64,000 nucleotides of DNA. It comes from Xiheimicrobium sp052034585 (lineage in GTDB: Bacteria > Myxococcota > Myxococcia > Myxococcales > Myxococcaceae). This document shows positions 53,565 to 61,926 of this stretch, piece by piece. Under the pieces are notes generated by a model, which saw only the letters and a program-made list of their open reading frames with translations, was not told the DNA's origin and ran no database searches. Made by a program: the position numbers and the translations under genes. The first letter of the stretch is position 1, and the number at the start of each line of letters is the position of its first letter. The stretch covers positions 1 to 64,000 of the forward strand of contig JBPOIJ010000115.1 in the NCBI GenBank assembly GCA_052034585.1. Direction: 5' to 3'.

Positions 53565-53641
53565 GCCTCCGGCCCCTGCATGCGACGGGCTTGCCGGTCG
53601 AGTTGACCCCACGAGGCGCGCTCAATACATGAGACGCCGTC

Positions 53642-54571
53642 ATGGCCACTCCGAACCGCTTCCCGCTGCCGCTCGCGACCTCGAAGGGCAAGCCCGACTG
53701 GCTCAAGGTGAAGCTCCCGCGCGGCGAAGGCTACGAGCGGATCAAGCACCTGGTGAAGGAGCTCAAGCTCGCCACCGTCTGCGAAGAGGCGCGCTGCCCG
53801 AACATCGCCGAGTGCTGGGGTGGTGGCACCGCGACGGTGATGTTGATGGGCGAGGTCTGCACCCGCGCCTGCCGGTTCTGTCACGTGAAGGTGGGCTCGC
53901 CTCCGCCGCTCGATCCCGAAGAGCCCGAGAACCTCGCGCGCGCGGTGCGGGAGATGGAGCTCGAGTACATCGTCGTCACTTCGGTGAACCGCGACGAGCT
54001 GGCTGACGGAGGCGCGTCGCACTTCGCGGCCGCGATCACCGCGCTCAAGCGGGAGTCTCCCAAGACGACGGTGGAGGTCCTCATCCCCGACTTTCAAGGC
54101 TCGCACCCGGCGCTCGAGACGGTGGCCAAGGCGCGGCCGCACGTGGTGGCGCACAACGTCGAGACGGTGGAGCGGCTCACCCCGACCGTTCGCGATCGGC
54201 GCGCGAGCTGGAAGCAGTCGCTCGAGGTGCTCGCCTACCTGAAGCAGCGCCCCGAGCGGCTCTACACGAAGACCTCCATCATGGTGGGGCTCGGCGAGAC
54301 CGACGAGGAGCTCGATCAGGCCTTCCGCCAGCTGCGCGAGGTGGGCGTCGACGTGCTGACGCTCGGCCAGTACCTCCAGCCGTCGCAGTTCCACCTGCGG
54401 GTCGAGCGCTTCGCCAGCCCCGAGGACTTCGCCCGGCTGCAGAAGCTGGCCGAGGCCTACGGCTTTCTCTACGTCGCTTCGGGACCGCTGGTGCGCTCGA
54501 GCTACCGCGCCGCCGAGTTCTTCATGCGCGGCCTGATGGAGAAGGAACGGACCGCCCAGGCCGTACCCTGA
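53642..54571 (+). CDS. lipA: Lipoyl synthase LipA
   Basis: This 309-residue protein has both Fe-S sites. The auxiliary cluster ligands are Cys47, Cys52 and Cys58 (CEEARCPNIAEC), with Ser in the C-terminal LVRSSYRA. The radical SAM ligands are Cys73, Cys77 and Cys80 (CTRACRFC). LipA inserts two sulfurs into octanoyl groups on lipoyl domains. The residue after the third radical SAM Cys is His instead of the usual Asp (CRFCHV). The E2 gene downstream, whose lipoyl domain is the substrate, fits its role. It has the family's usual length. Confidence 0.96.
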   Translation: MATPNRFPLPLATSKGKPDWLKVKLPRGEGYERIKHLVKELKLATVCEEARCPNIAECWGGGTATVMLMGEVCTRACRFCHVKVGSPPPLDPEEPENLARAVREMELEYIVVTSVNRDELADGGASHFAAAITALKRESPKTTVEVLIPDFQGSHPALETVAKARPHVVAHNVETVERLTPTVRDRRASWKQSLEVLAYLKQRPERLYTKTSIMVGLGETDEELDQAFRQLREVGVDVLTLGQYLQPSQFHLRVERFASPEDFARLQKLAEAYGFLYVASGPLVRSSYRAAEFFMRGLMEKERTAQAVP

Positions 54572-54623
54572 GGCCGCGAAGCCCTTCGTCTGGGAGACGA
54601 GCGGTGGTACAGCGACCCCCGCC

Positions 54624-55874
54624 ATGGCCATTTTCGAGTTCAAGCTGCCGGACTTGGGTGAGGGCGTCCTCGAGGGCGAGATCGTCAAGTGGCTGGTGAA
54701 GCCGGGCGACGTCGTCAAGGAAGACCAGACCGTCGTCGAGGTGATGACCGACAAGGCCACCATCGGCGTGCCGACGCCGAAGGGCGGCAAGGTGCTCAAG
54801 ACGCACGGGAAGGAAGGCGAGATCGCCCGCGTGCACCACCCGCTGGTCGACTTCGAGGTCGAAGGCGCGGTGCCAGTGCAGGCCGCTCCGCACACGGGGG
54901 GCGCTCACCCGGTCGCTCCCAAGCCCGTCGCCGCGGTGCAAGCGGTTTCGGTCTCGAACGAGAAGGTGCTGGCGACGCCGGTGACGAGGCGAATGGCGCG
55001 GGAGCACGGGCTCGATCTCTCGCAGATCGCCGGCTCCGGGCCGCAGGGCAGGGTGCTGAAGACCGACGTCGAGGCCTTCATCTCCTCTGGAGCACGGCCA
55101 GGCAACGGCGCGTCGGTGCCGGCGCGAGCCCAACCCAGCTGGCAGCCGCTCGGCGCGACCGCGGTCGATCAGCGGATCCCCTTCAAGGGGCTTCGAAAGA
55201 AGATCGCCGAGAAGATGGTGCGCTCGAAGTTCACCGCGCCCCATTACGCCTTCGTCGAGGAAGTCGACGTCACCGAGTTGGTGTCGGTGCGCGCCCGCCT
55301 CAACGAGCAACTCGCCAAGGAGAAGGACCCGCTGAAGATCAGCTTCCTGCCCTTCTTCGTCAAAGCGGCGATCAACGCGTTCAAGAAGTTCCCCACCGTG
55401 AACTCGAACATGGACGAAGCGGCCCAGGAGCTGATCGTCCGCGGCGAGTACAACATCGGCATCGCCGCGATGACCGATCAGGGCCTCACCGTGCCCGTCG
55501 TGCGCAACGCCGATCGCTACACGATCAAGGCGCTCGGCAAGGAGATCAACCGGCTCGGCCTGGCGGCGCGTGACAACAAGCTCAAGCTCGAGGAACTCTC
55601 GGGCGGCACCTTCACCATCACCTCTCTCGGGCAGACCGGCGGGCTCTTCGCGACGCCGATCATCAATCACCCCGAGACGGCGATCATGGGCGTGCACCGG
55701 ATGCGCAAGCGGCCGATCGTGAACGACGAAGACGAGATCGTGATCCGCCAGATGGCGCTCTTCTCGTTCTGCTTCGATCACCGGGTGATCGACGGCGCGC
55801 TCGGAGCCGAGTTCGCCTACGAGTTCATCAAGTACGTCGAGAAGCCCGAGCTGCTCTTCCTCGAGCTGGCGTGA
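54624..55874 (+). CDS. 2-oxo acid dehydrogenase E2 acyltransferase
   Basis: This 416-residue protein has a lipoyl domain (1-80, lipoylated Lys44 in MTDKATIGVP), a flexible linker, an E3/E1-binding domain (about 113-150: ATPVTRRMAREHGLDLSQIAGSGPQGRVLKTD is visible over 113-144) and the catalytic domain (190-416). The catalytic His386 is in DHRVIDG. It transfers the acyl group from lipoate to CoA as the core of the pyruvate, branched-chain or other 2-oxo acid dehydrogenase complex. Which complex is unknown, as no E1 genes adjoin. It follows lipA by 52 bases, which makes substrate-maker coupling likely. Confidence 0.92.
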   Translation: MAIFEFKLPDLGEGVLEGEIVKWLVKPGDVVKEDQTVVEVMTDKATIGVPTPKGGKVLKTHGKEGEIARVHHPLVDFEVEGAVPVQAAPHTGGAHPVAPKPVAAVQAVSVSNEKVLATPVTRRMAREHGLDLSQIAGSGPQGRVLKTDVEAFISSGARPGNGASVPARAQPSWQPLGATAVDQRIPFKGLRKKIAEKMVRSKFTAPHYAFVEEVDVTELVSVRARLNEQLAKEKDPLKISFLPFFVKAAINAFKKFPTVNSNMDEAAQELIVRGEYNIGIAAMTDQGLTVPVVRNADRYTIKALGKEINRLGLAARDNKLKLEELSGGTFTITSLGQTGGLFATPIINHPETAIMGVHRMRKRPIVNDEDEIVIRQMALFSFCFDHRVIDGALGAEFAYEFIKYVEKPELLFLELA

Positions 55875-55881
55875 GCCTCGC

Positions 55882-57216
55882 ATGACGAGGCTCTGGGGGT
55901 GGGGCGCGCAGCGGCGAGTCGAGTGCGACGAGCGCCTCCCCGAGACCGTGGCCGAGCTCGTCTCGTCGATCGATCGTTCGGGCACCATCGCGCGTGGGTT
56001 GGGGCGCAGCTACGGCGATCAGGCGCTCAACGAGCACCGTCGGGTGCTGACCCTCACCCGGCTCAACCGCTACCTCTCGTTCGACGAGGCGACCGGCCGG
56101 CTCCGCTGCGAAGCCGGCGTCACCCTCTCCGAGATCGTTCGGGACTTCGCCCCGCGCGGCTTCTTTCCGGCGATCACTCCGGGGACCAAGCTCGTCACCG
56201 TCGGCGGCTGCATCGCGAACGACGTGCACGGGAAGGCGCACCACTCGCAGGGCAGCTTCGTGACCAGCGTCGAGTCGATGCGGGTGTCGATCGCCGACGG
56301 CTCGATCGTGCAGGCGAGCCGAACCGAGAACGCCGACCTCTTCTGGGCCAGCTTCGGTGGCCTCGGGCTGCTGGGCATCGTCGTCGACGCGACGATCGTG
56401 CTGCGGAAGATCGAGACGACGTACTTTCGTCAGAGGAGCTTCGCCGCGAAGGATCTGACGCAGCTGCTCGATCTCCTCGCCGAGCATGACGGCAGCTCGC
56501 CCTACAGCCTGGCGACCCTCGACTCGACGGCGACCGGTCACCGCCTCGGCGCGGGCGTGGTGACGGTGGGAGATCACGCCCGTCGAGACGAGCTGCCAGC
56601 CAAGCTCGCTCGCACACCGCTGCGGCTGGCCTCGTCGCGGAGCATCTCGGTGCCGCTCGAGCTCCCGGAAGCGCTGGTGAACCCGCTCACCATTCGCACC
56701 GCGAACGCGGCCATCGCGGCGCTCCTGCGGAACAAGGGCGACTTCGAGCTCTACGAGGGCTTCGTCTACCCGCTCGACATGTTTCACGCCTGGAACCGCG
56801 CCTTCGGCAAGCGCGGGTTCATTCAGTACCAGTTCGTGATTCCCTTCGACGGAACCGGCGCGACGATGCGGCGGCTGCTCGAGACGATCGTGACCTCCGG
56901 ACAGCTGCCGTGGCTCAACGTGCTCAAGCGCATGGGCAGGGCGAACGAGGCCCCGCTGTCGTTCCCGATGGAAGGCACCACCTTCGCGATCGACTTCCCG
57001 GTGCGCGCGGGGCTGTACGAGCTGACCGCGCGGCTGGACGAGATGGTGATCGACGCGGGCGGGCGCATCTACCTGGGCAAGGACTCGTGCGTGAGCGCCT
57101 CGACGATTCGGCGCATGTACCCGCGGCTGGCCGAGTGGGCCGCCGTCAAGACGAAGTGGGATCCGCAGAGCGTGTTCACCTCCGATCTCGGGCGGCGGCT
57201 GGAGCTGTCACGGTGA
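55882..57216 (+). CDS. DprE1-like FAD-binding oxidoreductase
   Basis: This 444-residue protein starts at the ATG at 55882, 7 bases after the E2 gene. The FAD-binding domain has RGLGRSYGDQALN and GTKLVTVGGCIANDVHGKAHH, where the position of the usual flavin-facing His/Cys in VAO-type enzymes is GGC-IANDVHG. The C-terminal part has IYLGKDSC and YPRLAEWAAVKTKWDPQSVFTSD, which matches decaprenylphosphoryl-ribose oxidase DprE1 very closely in arrangement. DprE1 oxidises the 2-OH of a polyprenyl-phospho-ribose, to be reduced by DprE2 in arabinose donor synthesis. No DprE2 gene is adjacent, so a related sugar or alditol lactone substrate is possible. It is coupled to a GNAT gene by GTGA. Confidence 0.85.
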   Translation: MTRLWGWGAQRRVECDERLPETVAELVSSIDRSGTIARGLGRSYGDQALNEHRRVLTLTRLNRYLSFDEATGRLRCEAGVTLSEIVRDFAPRGFFPAITPGTKLVTVGGCIANDVHGKAHHSQGSFVTSVESMRVSIADGSIVQASRTENADLFWASFGGLGLLGIVVDATIVLRKIETTYFRQRSFAAKDLTQLLDLLAEHDGSSPYSLATLDSTATGHRLGAGVVTVGDHARRDELPAKLARTPLRLASSRSISVPLELPEALVNPLTIRTANAAIAALLRNKGDFELYEGFVYPLDMFHAWNRAFGKRGFIQYQFVIPFDGTGATMRRLLETIVTSGQLPWLNVLKRMGRANEAPLSFPMEGTTFAIDFPVRAGLYELTARLDEMVIDAGGRIYLGKDSCVSASTIRRMYPRLAEWAAVKTKWDPQSVFTSDLGRRLELSR

Positions 57217-57707
57217 ACGTGCTCGAGACGCCGAGGCTTTTGCTTCGTGAGCTCACCATCGCCGACGCCACCTTCATTCACGGGCTGCTGAACGAGCCCT
57301 CGTACCTCGCGAACATCGGCGATCGCGGCGTGCGAACGATCGAGCAGGCCGAGCGCTTCATCGAGGAACGCTTCGTCGCCAGCTACCGCGCCCACGGCTA
57401 CGGACACTGGCTGGTGAGCTCACGATCGGGCACGCCGATGGGGTGCTGTGGGCTGATCAAGCGCGAGGCGATCGGCGAGATCGACGTGGGCTACGTCTTC
57501 CGCCCTGCGTTCTGGAAGCAGGGCTTCGCGTTCGAGGCCGCGTCGGCCGTGATGGAGTGGGGACGCGCGAAGGGGCTGACTCGGATCGTCGCGGTGGTGT
57601 CACCCGGAAATCACGCGTCGATTCGAGTGCTCGAGAAGCTCGGGCTTCGGTACGAGCGACTGGTGCAGCTCGCTGAAGACGCGGAGTGGATTCACCTCTA
57701 CTCGTGA
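57213..57707 (+). CDS. GNAT family N-acetyltransferase
   Basis: The start is the GTG at 57213 in the GTGA overlap with the oxidoreductase stop, giving 164 residues. It has the RimJ/RimL-like opening ETPRLLLRELTIADATFIHGLLN, then the acetyl-CoA loop region (DVGYVFRPAFWKQGFAFEAASAVMEWGRAKG) and SIRVLEKLGLRYER. Such enzymes acetylate an amino group of a protein N-terminus, antibiotic or small molecule. The substrate is not predictable. Co-translation with the DprE1-like gene suggests a shared transcript. Confidence 0.88.
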   Translation: MNVLETPRLLLRELTIADATFIHGLLNEPSYLANIGDRGVRTIEQAERFIEERFVASYRAHGYGHWLVSSRSGTPMGCCGLIKREAIGEIDVGYVFRPAFWKQGFAFEAASAVMEWGRAKGLTRIVAVVSPGNHASIRVLEKLGLRYERLVQLAEDAEWIHLYS

Positions 57708-57740
57708 CGAGCGCACCGCGAAGGCGCGCCGGCCCTCGCC

Positions 57741-59510
57741 TCAGGCAGCGTCGCCGCTGAAGATGCCGCACCGGCTGGGGAGCGGACGCGCTGGTGGCTC
57801 GAGTGGCACTTCGGCCCAGGGCGCGTCGGCATGTACCCAGTCGAACCAGGTCAACTGATCGACGACAGGGTCTCCAGTGCGGGGCGTCGACCGCCGAGCC
57901 GAGGTCGAGAGGTCCTTCACCTTGGTGTGGGCGATCTCGAAGTAGCGCTGTCGCTCCGCTCGGATCTGCGCGTTGGACATCGGCTGCTCGTGATCGCCCG
58001 CCGCGAAGCTCTGGGCGGCCTCCCGCAGCGCCTCGACGGTGAGCTCGATCGGCCGCAGATCGATCGTCGAGCCCGAGAGGTGGCGCCAGACGCCGTCGCG
58101 CCAGCCCAGCCGATACTCGGAGAGGAAGTGGTGCCCGTGCTCGGCGACGAACTCGATCGCCGAGAGGAGGAACTCGATGTCCTCGTCGCTCGCGTAGTAG
58201 GGGAGGGTGACCCGCACCCAGCCGGGCTTCACCCCCGAGATGCCGCGCGCGATCTGCTGCCGCATCGCCTCGGAGGTCGGGCGATCGAGGCCGAGCAGCC
58301 TGTGGCCGTAGGGGCCCGCGCACGAGCAGCCTGCCCGGTTCTGAATGCCGAAGAGATGATCGAGGAGCGCCGAGACGAAGTCGTGGTGAAGCCGCTTCAC
58401 GTTGAAGCTGATGATCGGGAGCCGCGGCACGTCGGTCGGCCCGAGCAGCGAGATGTTGGGGTGCTTGCCGAGGCGGGCGAGCGCCGACGCGGCGAGGGCG
58501 AGATCGTGCTCGAAGATGCGCTCCGGCCCGATCATCTCCTTCACGCAGAAGGCGATGCCGGCGCGGACGTCTCCAAGGATCGCCGGCGTGCCGCCCTCTT
58601 CACGCTCGTCCAGGCGGGTCGCGTAGTCGACGGAGGTGCGCTCGAACGAGGCGACGAACTCCACCGTGCCGCCGCCGGGCCGCTCGGGGCTGCGGGTGCG
58701 GAAGAAGTCGCGGTGAGCGACCAGCACGCCCGAGCCCTCGGGGCCGCCGATGAACTTGTGGGTCGAGAGGAAGATCGCGTCGATGCGCTCCGCCTGATCG
58801 GCCGGGTGCATGTCGATCGGCATGTACGGGCCGCCCGCCGCGTAGTCGATCACCACGTGCCCGTCGTAGCGGTGCATGATCTTCGCGAGCGCGCTCACGT
58901 CGCTCACCACGCCGGTGACGTTCGACGCGGCGGAGAAGGCGCCCAGCCGCATCGGCCGACCGGGAAACGAGGCGACCTTCTTCTCGAGATCGTCGAGATC
59001 GATCTGGCCCTTGGGGGTCAGCCCAACGGCGACCACCTCGGCGATCGACTCGAGCCACGGCAGCTCGTTCGAGTGGTGCTCGTAGGGGCCGACGAAGACG
59101 ACGGGGCGGTCCTCCCGGGGGATCGCGGCGGAGAGGGTGTAGGCGCGCTCGAGCGGCTCCGAGATGCGCCAGCCCAAGAGGCCCACCAGCTTGTTCACCG
59201 CCGCGGTCGCGCCGCTGCCGACGAAGAGCACCTCGTCGTGCGGGCCCGAGTGGACGGCGCGCTTGATGACGCGGCGTGCCTCCTCGCGGAGCTCGGTCAT
59301 GATCCGGCCGGTCGAGGAGATGACGGTGTGCGAGTTCGCGTAGAAGGGCCTCACCCGCCGCAGCCACGCCTCGACGAAGTGGAGGTACCGGCCCGTCGCC
59401 GTGAGATCGGCGTAGGTGACCAGCTTTCGGCCGTAGGGGGTGTCGAGCCAGGCGCGGCGGCCGACCTCGTTCTGCCGAATGAAGGACGCGACTTCTTCGA
59501 AGCTCTGCAT
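57741..59510 (-). CDS. Class V aminotransferase-fold PLP protein
   Basis: This 589-residue protein has a class V (NifS/SufS-type) PLP core. It has SGATAAVNKLVGLLGW, GPYEHHSNELPW (PLP-stacking His), VIDYAAGGPYMPID, Schiff-base Lys252 in FLSTHKFIGGPEGSG, and RAGCSCAGPYGH, which holds paired Cys near the place of the cysteine desulfurase catalytic Cys. After about residue 455 an extension of about 130 residues has EYRLGWRDGVWRHLSGSTIDL and ends in CGIFSGDAA. The activity could be cysteine desulfurase, selenocysteine lyase or another PLP lyase. I do not know which. No Fe-S assembly genes adjoin. It is convergent with the GNAT gene. Confidence 0.85.
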   Translation of the reverse strand: MQSFEEVASFIRQNEVGRRAWLDTPYGRKLVTYADLTATGRYLHFVEAWLRRVRPFYANSHTVISSTGRIMTELREEARRVIKRAVHSGPHDEVLFVGSGATAAVNKLVGLLGWRISEPLERAYTLSAAIPREDRPVVFVGPYEHHSNELPWLESIAEVVAVGLTPKGQIDLDDLEKKVASFPGRPMRLGAFSAASNVTGVVSDVSALAKIMHRYDGHVVIDYAAGGPYMPIDMHPADQAERIDAIFLSTHKFIGGPEGSGVLVAHRDFFRTRSPERPGGGTVEFVASFERTSVDYATRLDEREEGGTPAILGDVRAGIAFCVKEMIGPERIFEHDLALAASALARLGKHPNISLLGPTDVPRLPIISFNVKRLHHDFVSALLDHLFGIQNRAGCSCAGPYGHRLLGLDRPTSEAMRQQIARGISGVKPGWVRVTLPYYASDEDIEFLLSAIEFVAEHGHHFLSEYRLGWRDGVWRHLSGSTIDLRPIELTVEALREAAQSFAAGDHEQPMSNAQIRAERQRYFEIAHTKVKDLSTSARRSTPRTGDPVVDQLTWFDWVHADAPWAEVPLEPPARPLPSRCGIFSGDAA

Positions 59511-59576
59511 TCGGGCGGCCCTAGCACGGGCTCCCGCTCGGCGAGCAGGGAGCGCATGGCACAGAGCGTCAGCCCT

Positions 59577-60728
59577 TCACGGCGCCGGCGGGAATCTCGC
59601 CTCGAGCTCACCGATCACGTTCGCCGTCTCGTTGATCGTGCGCTGGGCAACGAGCGGCGATCTCCCGAAGTAGCCGAGCCCGCGGAGCGTACGGAACCGA
59701 ACGGCTGGATCTCCCAGCGCGGTGAGGTCGAACGCGGTCGAGGTGTAGCGATTGCCGAGCGACGTCAGCGGCACGCCGGCGGTCGACGTGCGATCGACGT
59801 AGAGCGTGGTCGTCACGTGGCAACTCGTGCACTGCACCGTGTCCGACGTGTTCATGAGCGGGTTGTCGACGGCCGCCATCGCCTCGAGCGACTCCCGCTG
59901 TTGCATGGGCGGCGCCATGTTGAACGACGACAGGCTCATCGCGCGAACGAAGCCCGTCGGGTTGTCGGCGAGCGGTCGAGCGCTGAACTCCACTGAAGAC
60001 GCCGCGAGCACCACCTGATCGATCTCCTGGATGTCGGCAATCTCGATGCGAACGAATGACGGGCCTTGCTTCTGGATCCCCCGGAACGCCCACATCACGA
60101 CGGGCCGATTCGTCAGCTGACCCAAGAGCGTCAGGCGGAAGATGCGCGAGGTCGACGCATAGGTTCGGATCAGCTCGACGAGCTTCTGGCTGAACTCCGG
60201 GTTCGTCTCGATGGCGCGGTTGACGGCGAGCCGGCCGTTCGTCGGTACGTCCTGCAGTCGGGCGAGCGCCCGAAGCGTGTCGACGACCTGCGGCACTTCG
60301 GTTCGCGGCACTGGGAAGAAGGAGTGGAAGGCGATGTCTTCGGTGCTCCCGTCACTGAACACCGGTTGGTGCACGAGCCGGAACACGCCGTCGGCGTTCG
60401 GGTCGCACGGCATCGGCTTGGCTCGATCGCAGACGTCGAAGCGAATGCCGACGAGCCGCAGCTTCGAGAGATCGGTGAGCACGTCGCCCGGCGTGGTGGT
60501 GAGCCGATCGAACAGCGCCCGCGGGATCATCGTGTCGGCGGCGGGGAAGGGGCTCGGGGTGCCTCCATCGGCCCCGAGCGGGAGCAGGTAGGTGAGGTCG
60601 TTCAACCCGAGCAGCCGCTTCTCGATCGGCGTGTACGTGCCCGCATCGGCCTCGGTCGTGCCCCCGTCGACCGTCATCATCGGGCTGCACCCCACCATCA
60701 CCATCGCTGCTGCGATCGAACGAAGCAC
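59577..60728 (-). CDS. Lipoprotein with a CTSCH haem-binding motif
   Basis: The start was set at the GTG at 60728 (LRSIAAAMVMVGC), giving 383 residues and a lipobox. The mature part has an Asp/Gly stalk (TVDGGTTEADAG), then a long domain with no named match. Near residue 300 it has QCTSCH, a single haem c site, with distal candidates downstream (a Met or His). The end reads RTINETANVIGELEARF. It resembles the di- or single-haem lipoproteins common in Myxococcota, but the body is not a known cytochrome fold. It overlaps none of the neighbours; the FHA gene stop is 8 bases upstream. Confidence 0.75.
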   Translation of the reverse strand: MLRSIAAAMVMVGCSPMMTVDGGTTEADAGTYTPIEKRLLGLNDLTYLLPLGADGGTPSPFPAADTMIPRALFDRLTTTPGDVLTDLSKLRLVGIRFDVCDRAKPMPCDPNADGVFRLVHQPVFSDGSTEDIAFHSFFPVPRTEVPQVVDTLRALARLQDVPTNGRLAVNRAIETNPEFSQKLVELIRTYASTSRIFRLTLLGQLTNRPVVMWAFRGIQKQGPSFVRIEIADIQEIDQVVLAASSVEFSARPLADNPTGFVRAMSLSSFNMAPPMQQRESLEAMAAVDNPLMNTSDTVQCTSCHVTTTLYVDRTSTAGVPLTSLGNRYTSTAFDLTALGDPAVRFRTLRGLGYFGRSPLVAQRTINETANVIGELEARFPPAP

Positions 60729-60735
60729 CGCCGCC

Positions 60736-61281
60736 TCACAGTCTGCCGCGCGTCGACTCCGGCGCTCGCAACTTGCCATAGAGCGTGTCGGTGAGGAGGA
60801 ACCAATACTGCACCTCCCCGAAGCTCAAGATGTCGCCATTCTTGAGCGTGGTCTCTCGGCGAATGCGCACGCTCGCGTTCAAGAAGGTGCCGTTGGTCGA
60901 CCCCAGATCCTGCACCGTGCAGCGGTTGTTCGCCGCGTCCCAGCGGAGCACGGCGTGCTTCTTCGACGCAGAGGGGTCGTCGATCACCAGCTCGTTGTCG
61001 GGGCTCCTGCCGACCGAGAGCTCGTCGACGCCCTCCATGGGCGGCACGGTCGCCACCATCAGCTCCTCGAACTGGAAGAGCAGACTCAGGGCGCCGGTCG
61101 AGACGACCTCCGGCCGTGCCATCGAGGTGCGCTGCGCATTGGGCGGCACGCCCATCTTGTTGGTGTCGTGGCCCGCCTGCCCGGGCGGCCGCTGGATGAG
61201 CACGAACGGGCCCAGCTGCTTGCGGAACTCCTTCTCGCTCAGCCGATGGACGAAGAGCTTGAGCTCCTTCACCGAGAGCAT
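60736..61281 (-). CDS. FHA-domain protein, tandem paralogue A
   Basis: This 181-residue protein begins MLSVKELKLFVHRLSEKEFRKQLGPFVLIQRPP, a short N-terminal segment with a distinctive KQLGPFVLxQRPP motif that it shares with the upstream paralogue. The FHA domain (about 85-175) is canonical: LSVGRSPDNELVIDDPSASKKHAVL, STNGTFLN and GDILSFG. It reads phosphothreonine. The pair arose by duplication (the next gene has the same layout). The 60-residue N-terminal part has no recognised family and could be a novel interaction module. Confidence 0.85.
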   Translation of the reverse strand: MLSVKELKLFVHRLSEKEFRKQLGPFVLIQRPPGQAGHDTNKMGVPPNAQRTSMARPEVVSTGALSLLFQFEELMVATVPPMEGVDELSVGRSPDNELVIDDPSASKKHAVLRWDAANNRCTVQDLGSTNGTFLNASVRIRRETTLKNGDILSFGEVQYWFLLTDTLYGKLRAPESTRGRL

Positions 61282-61282
61282 G

Positions 61283-61804
61283 TCACTTCGCCTTCCGGCT
61301 GTTCACCAGCCGCGCATGGAGACTCTTGGTGCGCAGAAAGAGAAACGAGGCGTCACCGAAGGTCACCTCGTCGCCGTCGTTGATCGCGCGGCTCGCCTTG
61401 AGCTCGATGCCGTTCACCAAGGTGCCGTTCGAGGAGCCCTCGTCGCTCACGTTCGCCTGGGTCGTCGCTTGATCCCACGAGAGCGTCGCGTGGTGCTTGG
61501 AGACCGAGGGGTCGTCGATCACCACGTCGCAGTCCGGCAGCCGGCCGACTCGGAGTGCTTCGTGCGAGTCGAGCGGTGGCAGCGTGGTGACGAGCAGCTC
61601 GTCGAGATCGAGCAGCATCGACATCGGATCGCGCGGCGCCGTTCGGCTGAGCGAGATGGTGCGCTTGGTGCCGAGCTGGAGCGCCCGCTGTTGCGTCATC
61701 TCGTTGGGCGGCCGCTGCACCAGCACGAACGGGCCGAGCTGCTTCTCGAAGTCTTCGACCTTCATCGATGCGGCGATGCGGTGCAGCTCACGAACCGAAA
61801 GCAC
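61283..61804 (-). CDS. FHA-domain protein, tandem paralogue B
   Basis: The GTG start at 61804 (LSVRELHRIAASMKV) was chosen because paralogue A begins MLSVKEL, giving 173 residues. The KQLGPFVLVQRPPNEM motif is at about 22-37. The FHA domain (about 80-165) has LRVGRLPDCDVVIDDPSVSKHHATL, SSNGTLVNG and GDEVTFG. It is one base upstream of paralogue A and on the same strand, so the two are co-transcribed. A longer frame upstream was left out. Confidence 0.83.
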   Translation of the reverse strand: MLSVRELHRIAASMKVEDFEKQLGPFVLVQRPPNEMTQQRALQLGTKRTISLSRTAPRDPMSMLLDLDELLVTTLPPLDSHEALRVGRLPDCDVVIDDPSVSKHHATLSWDQATTQANVSDEGSSNGTLVNGIELKASRAINDGDEVTFGDASFLFLRTKSLHARLVNSRKAK

Positions 61805-61926
61805 GCGTTCACGATACCACCCGGCGCCCGGTGTTCCCTGATTGAGTCGCTCCGGCTGCGAGGGTACTGTGCGCGCTTTCCGCACGCGGCCCGAGTGGGC
61901 CTTTTCGAAGAGAAACGGTGGGTTCG

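Noticed and set aside
57831..59996. 721-codon plus-strand open frame over the class V PLP gene
   Set aside because: It is antisense to a gene with a clear Schiff-base Lys motif.
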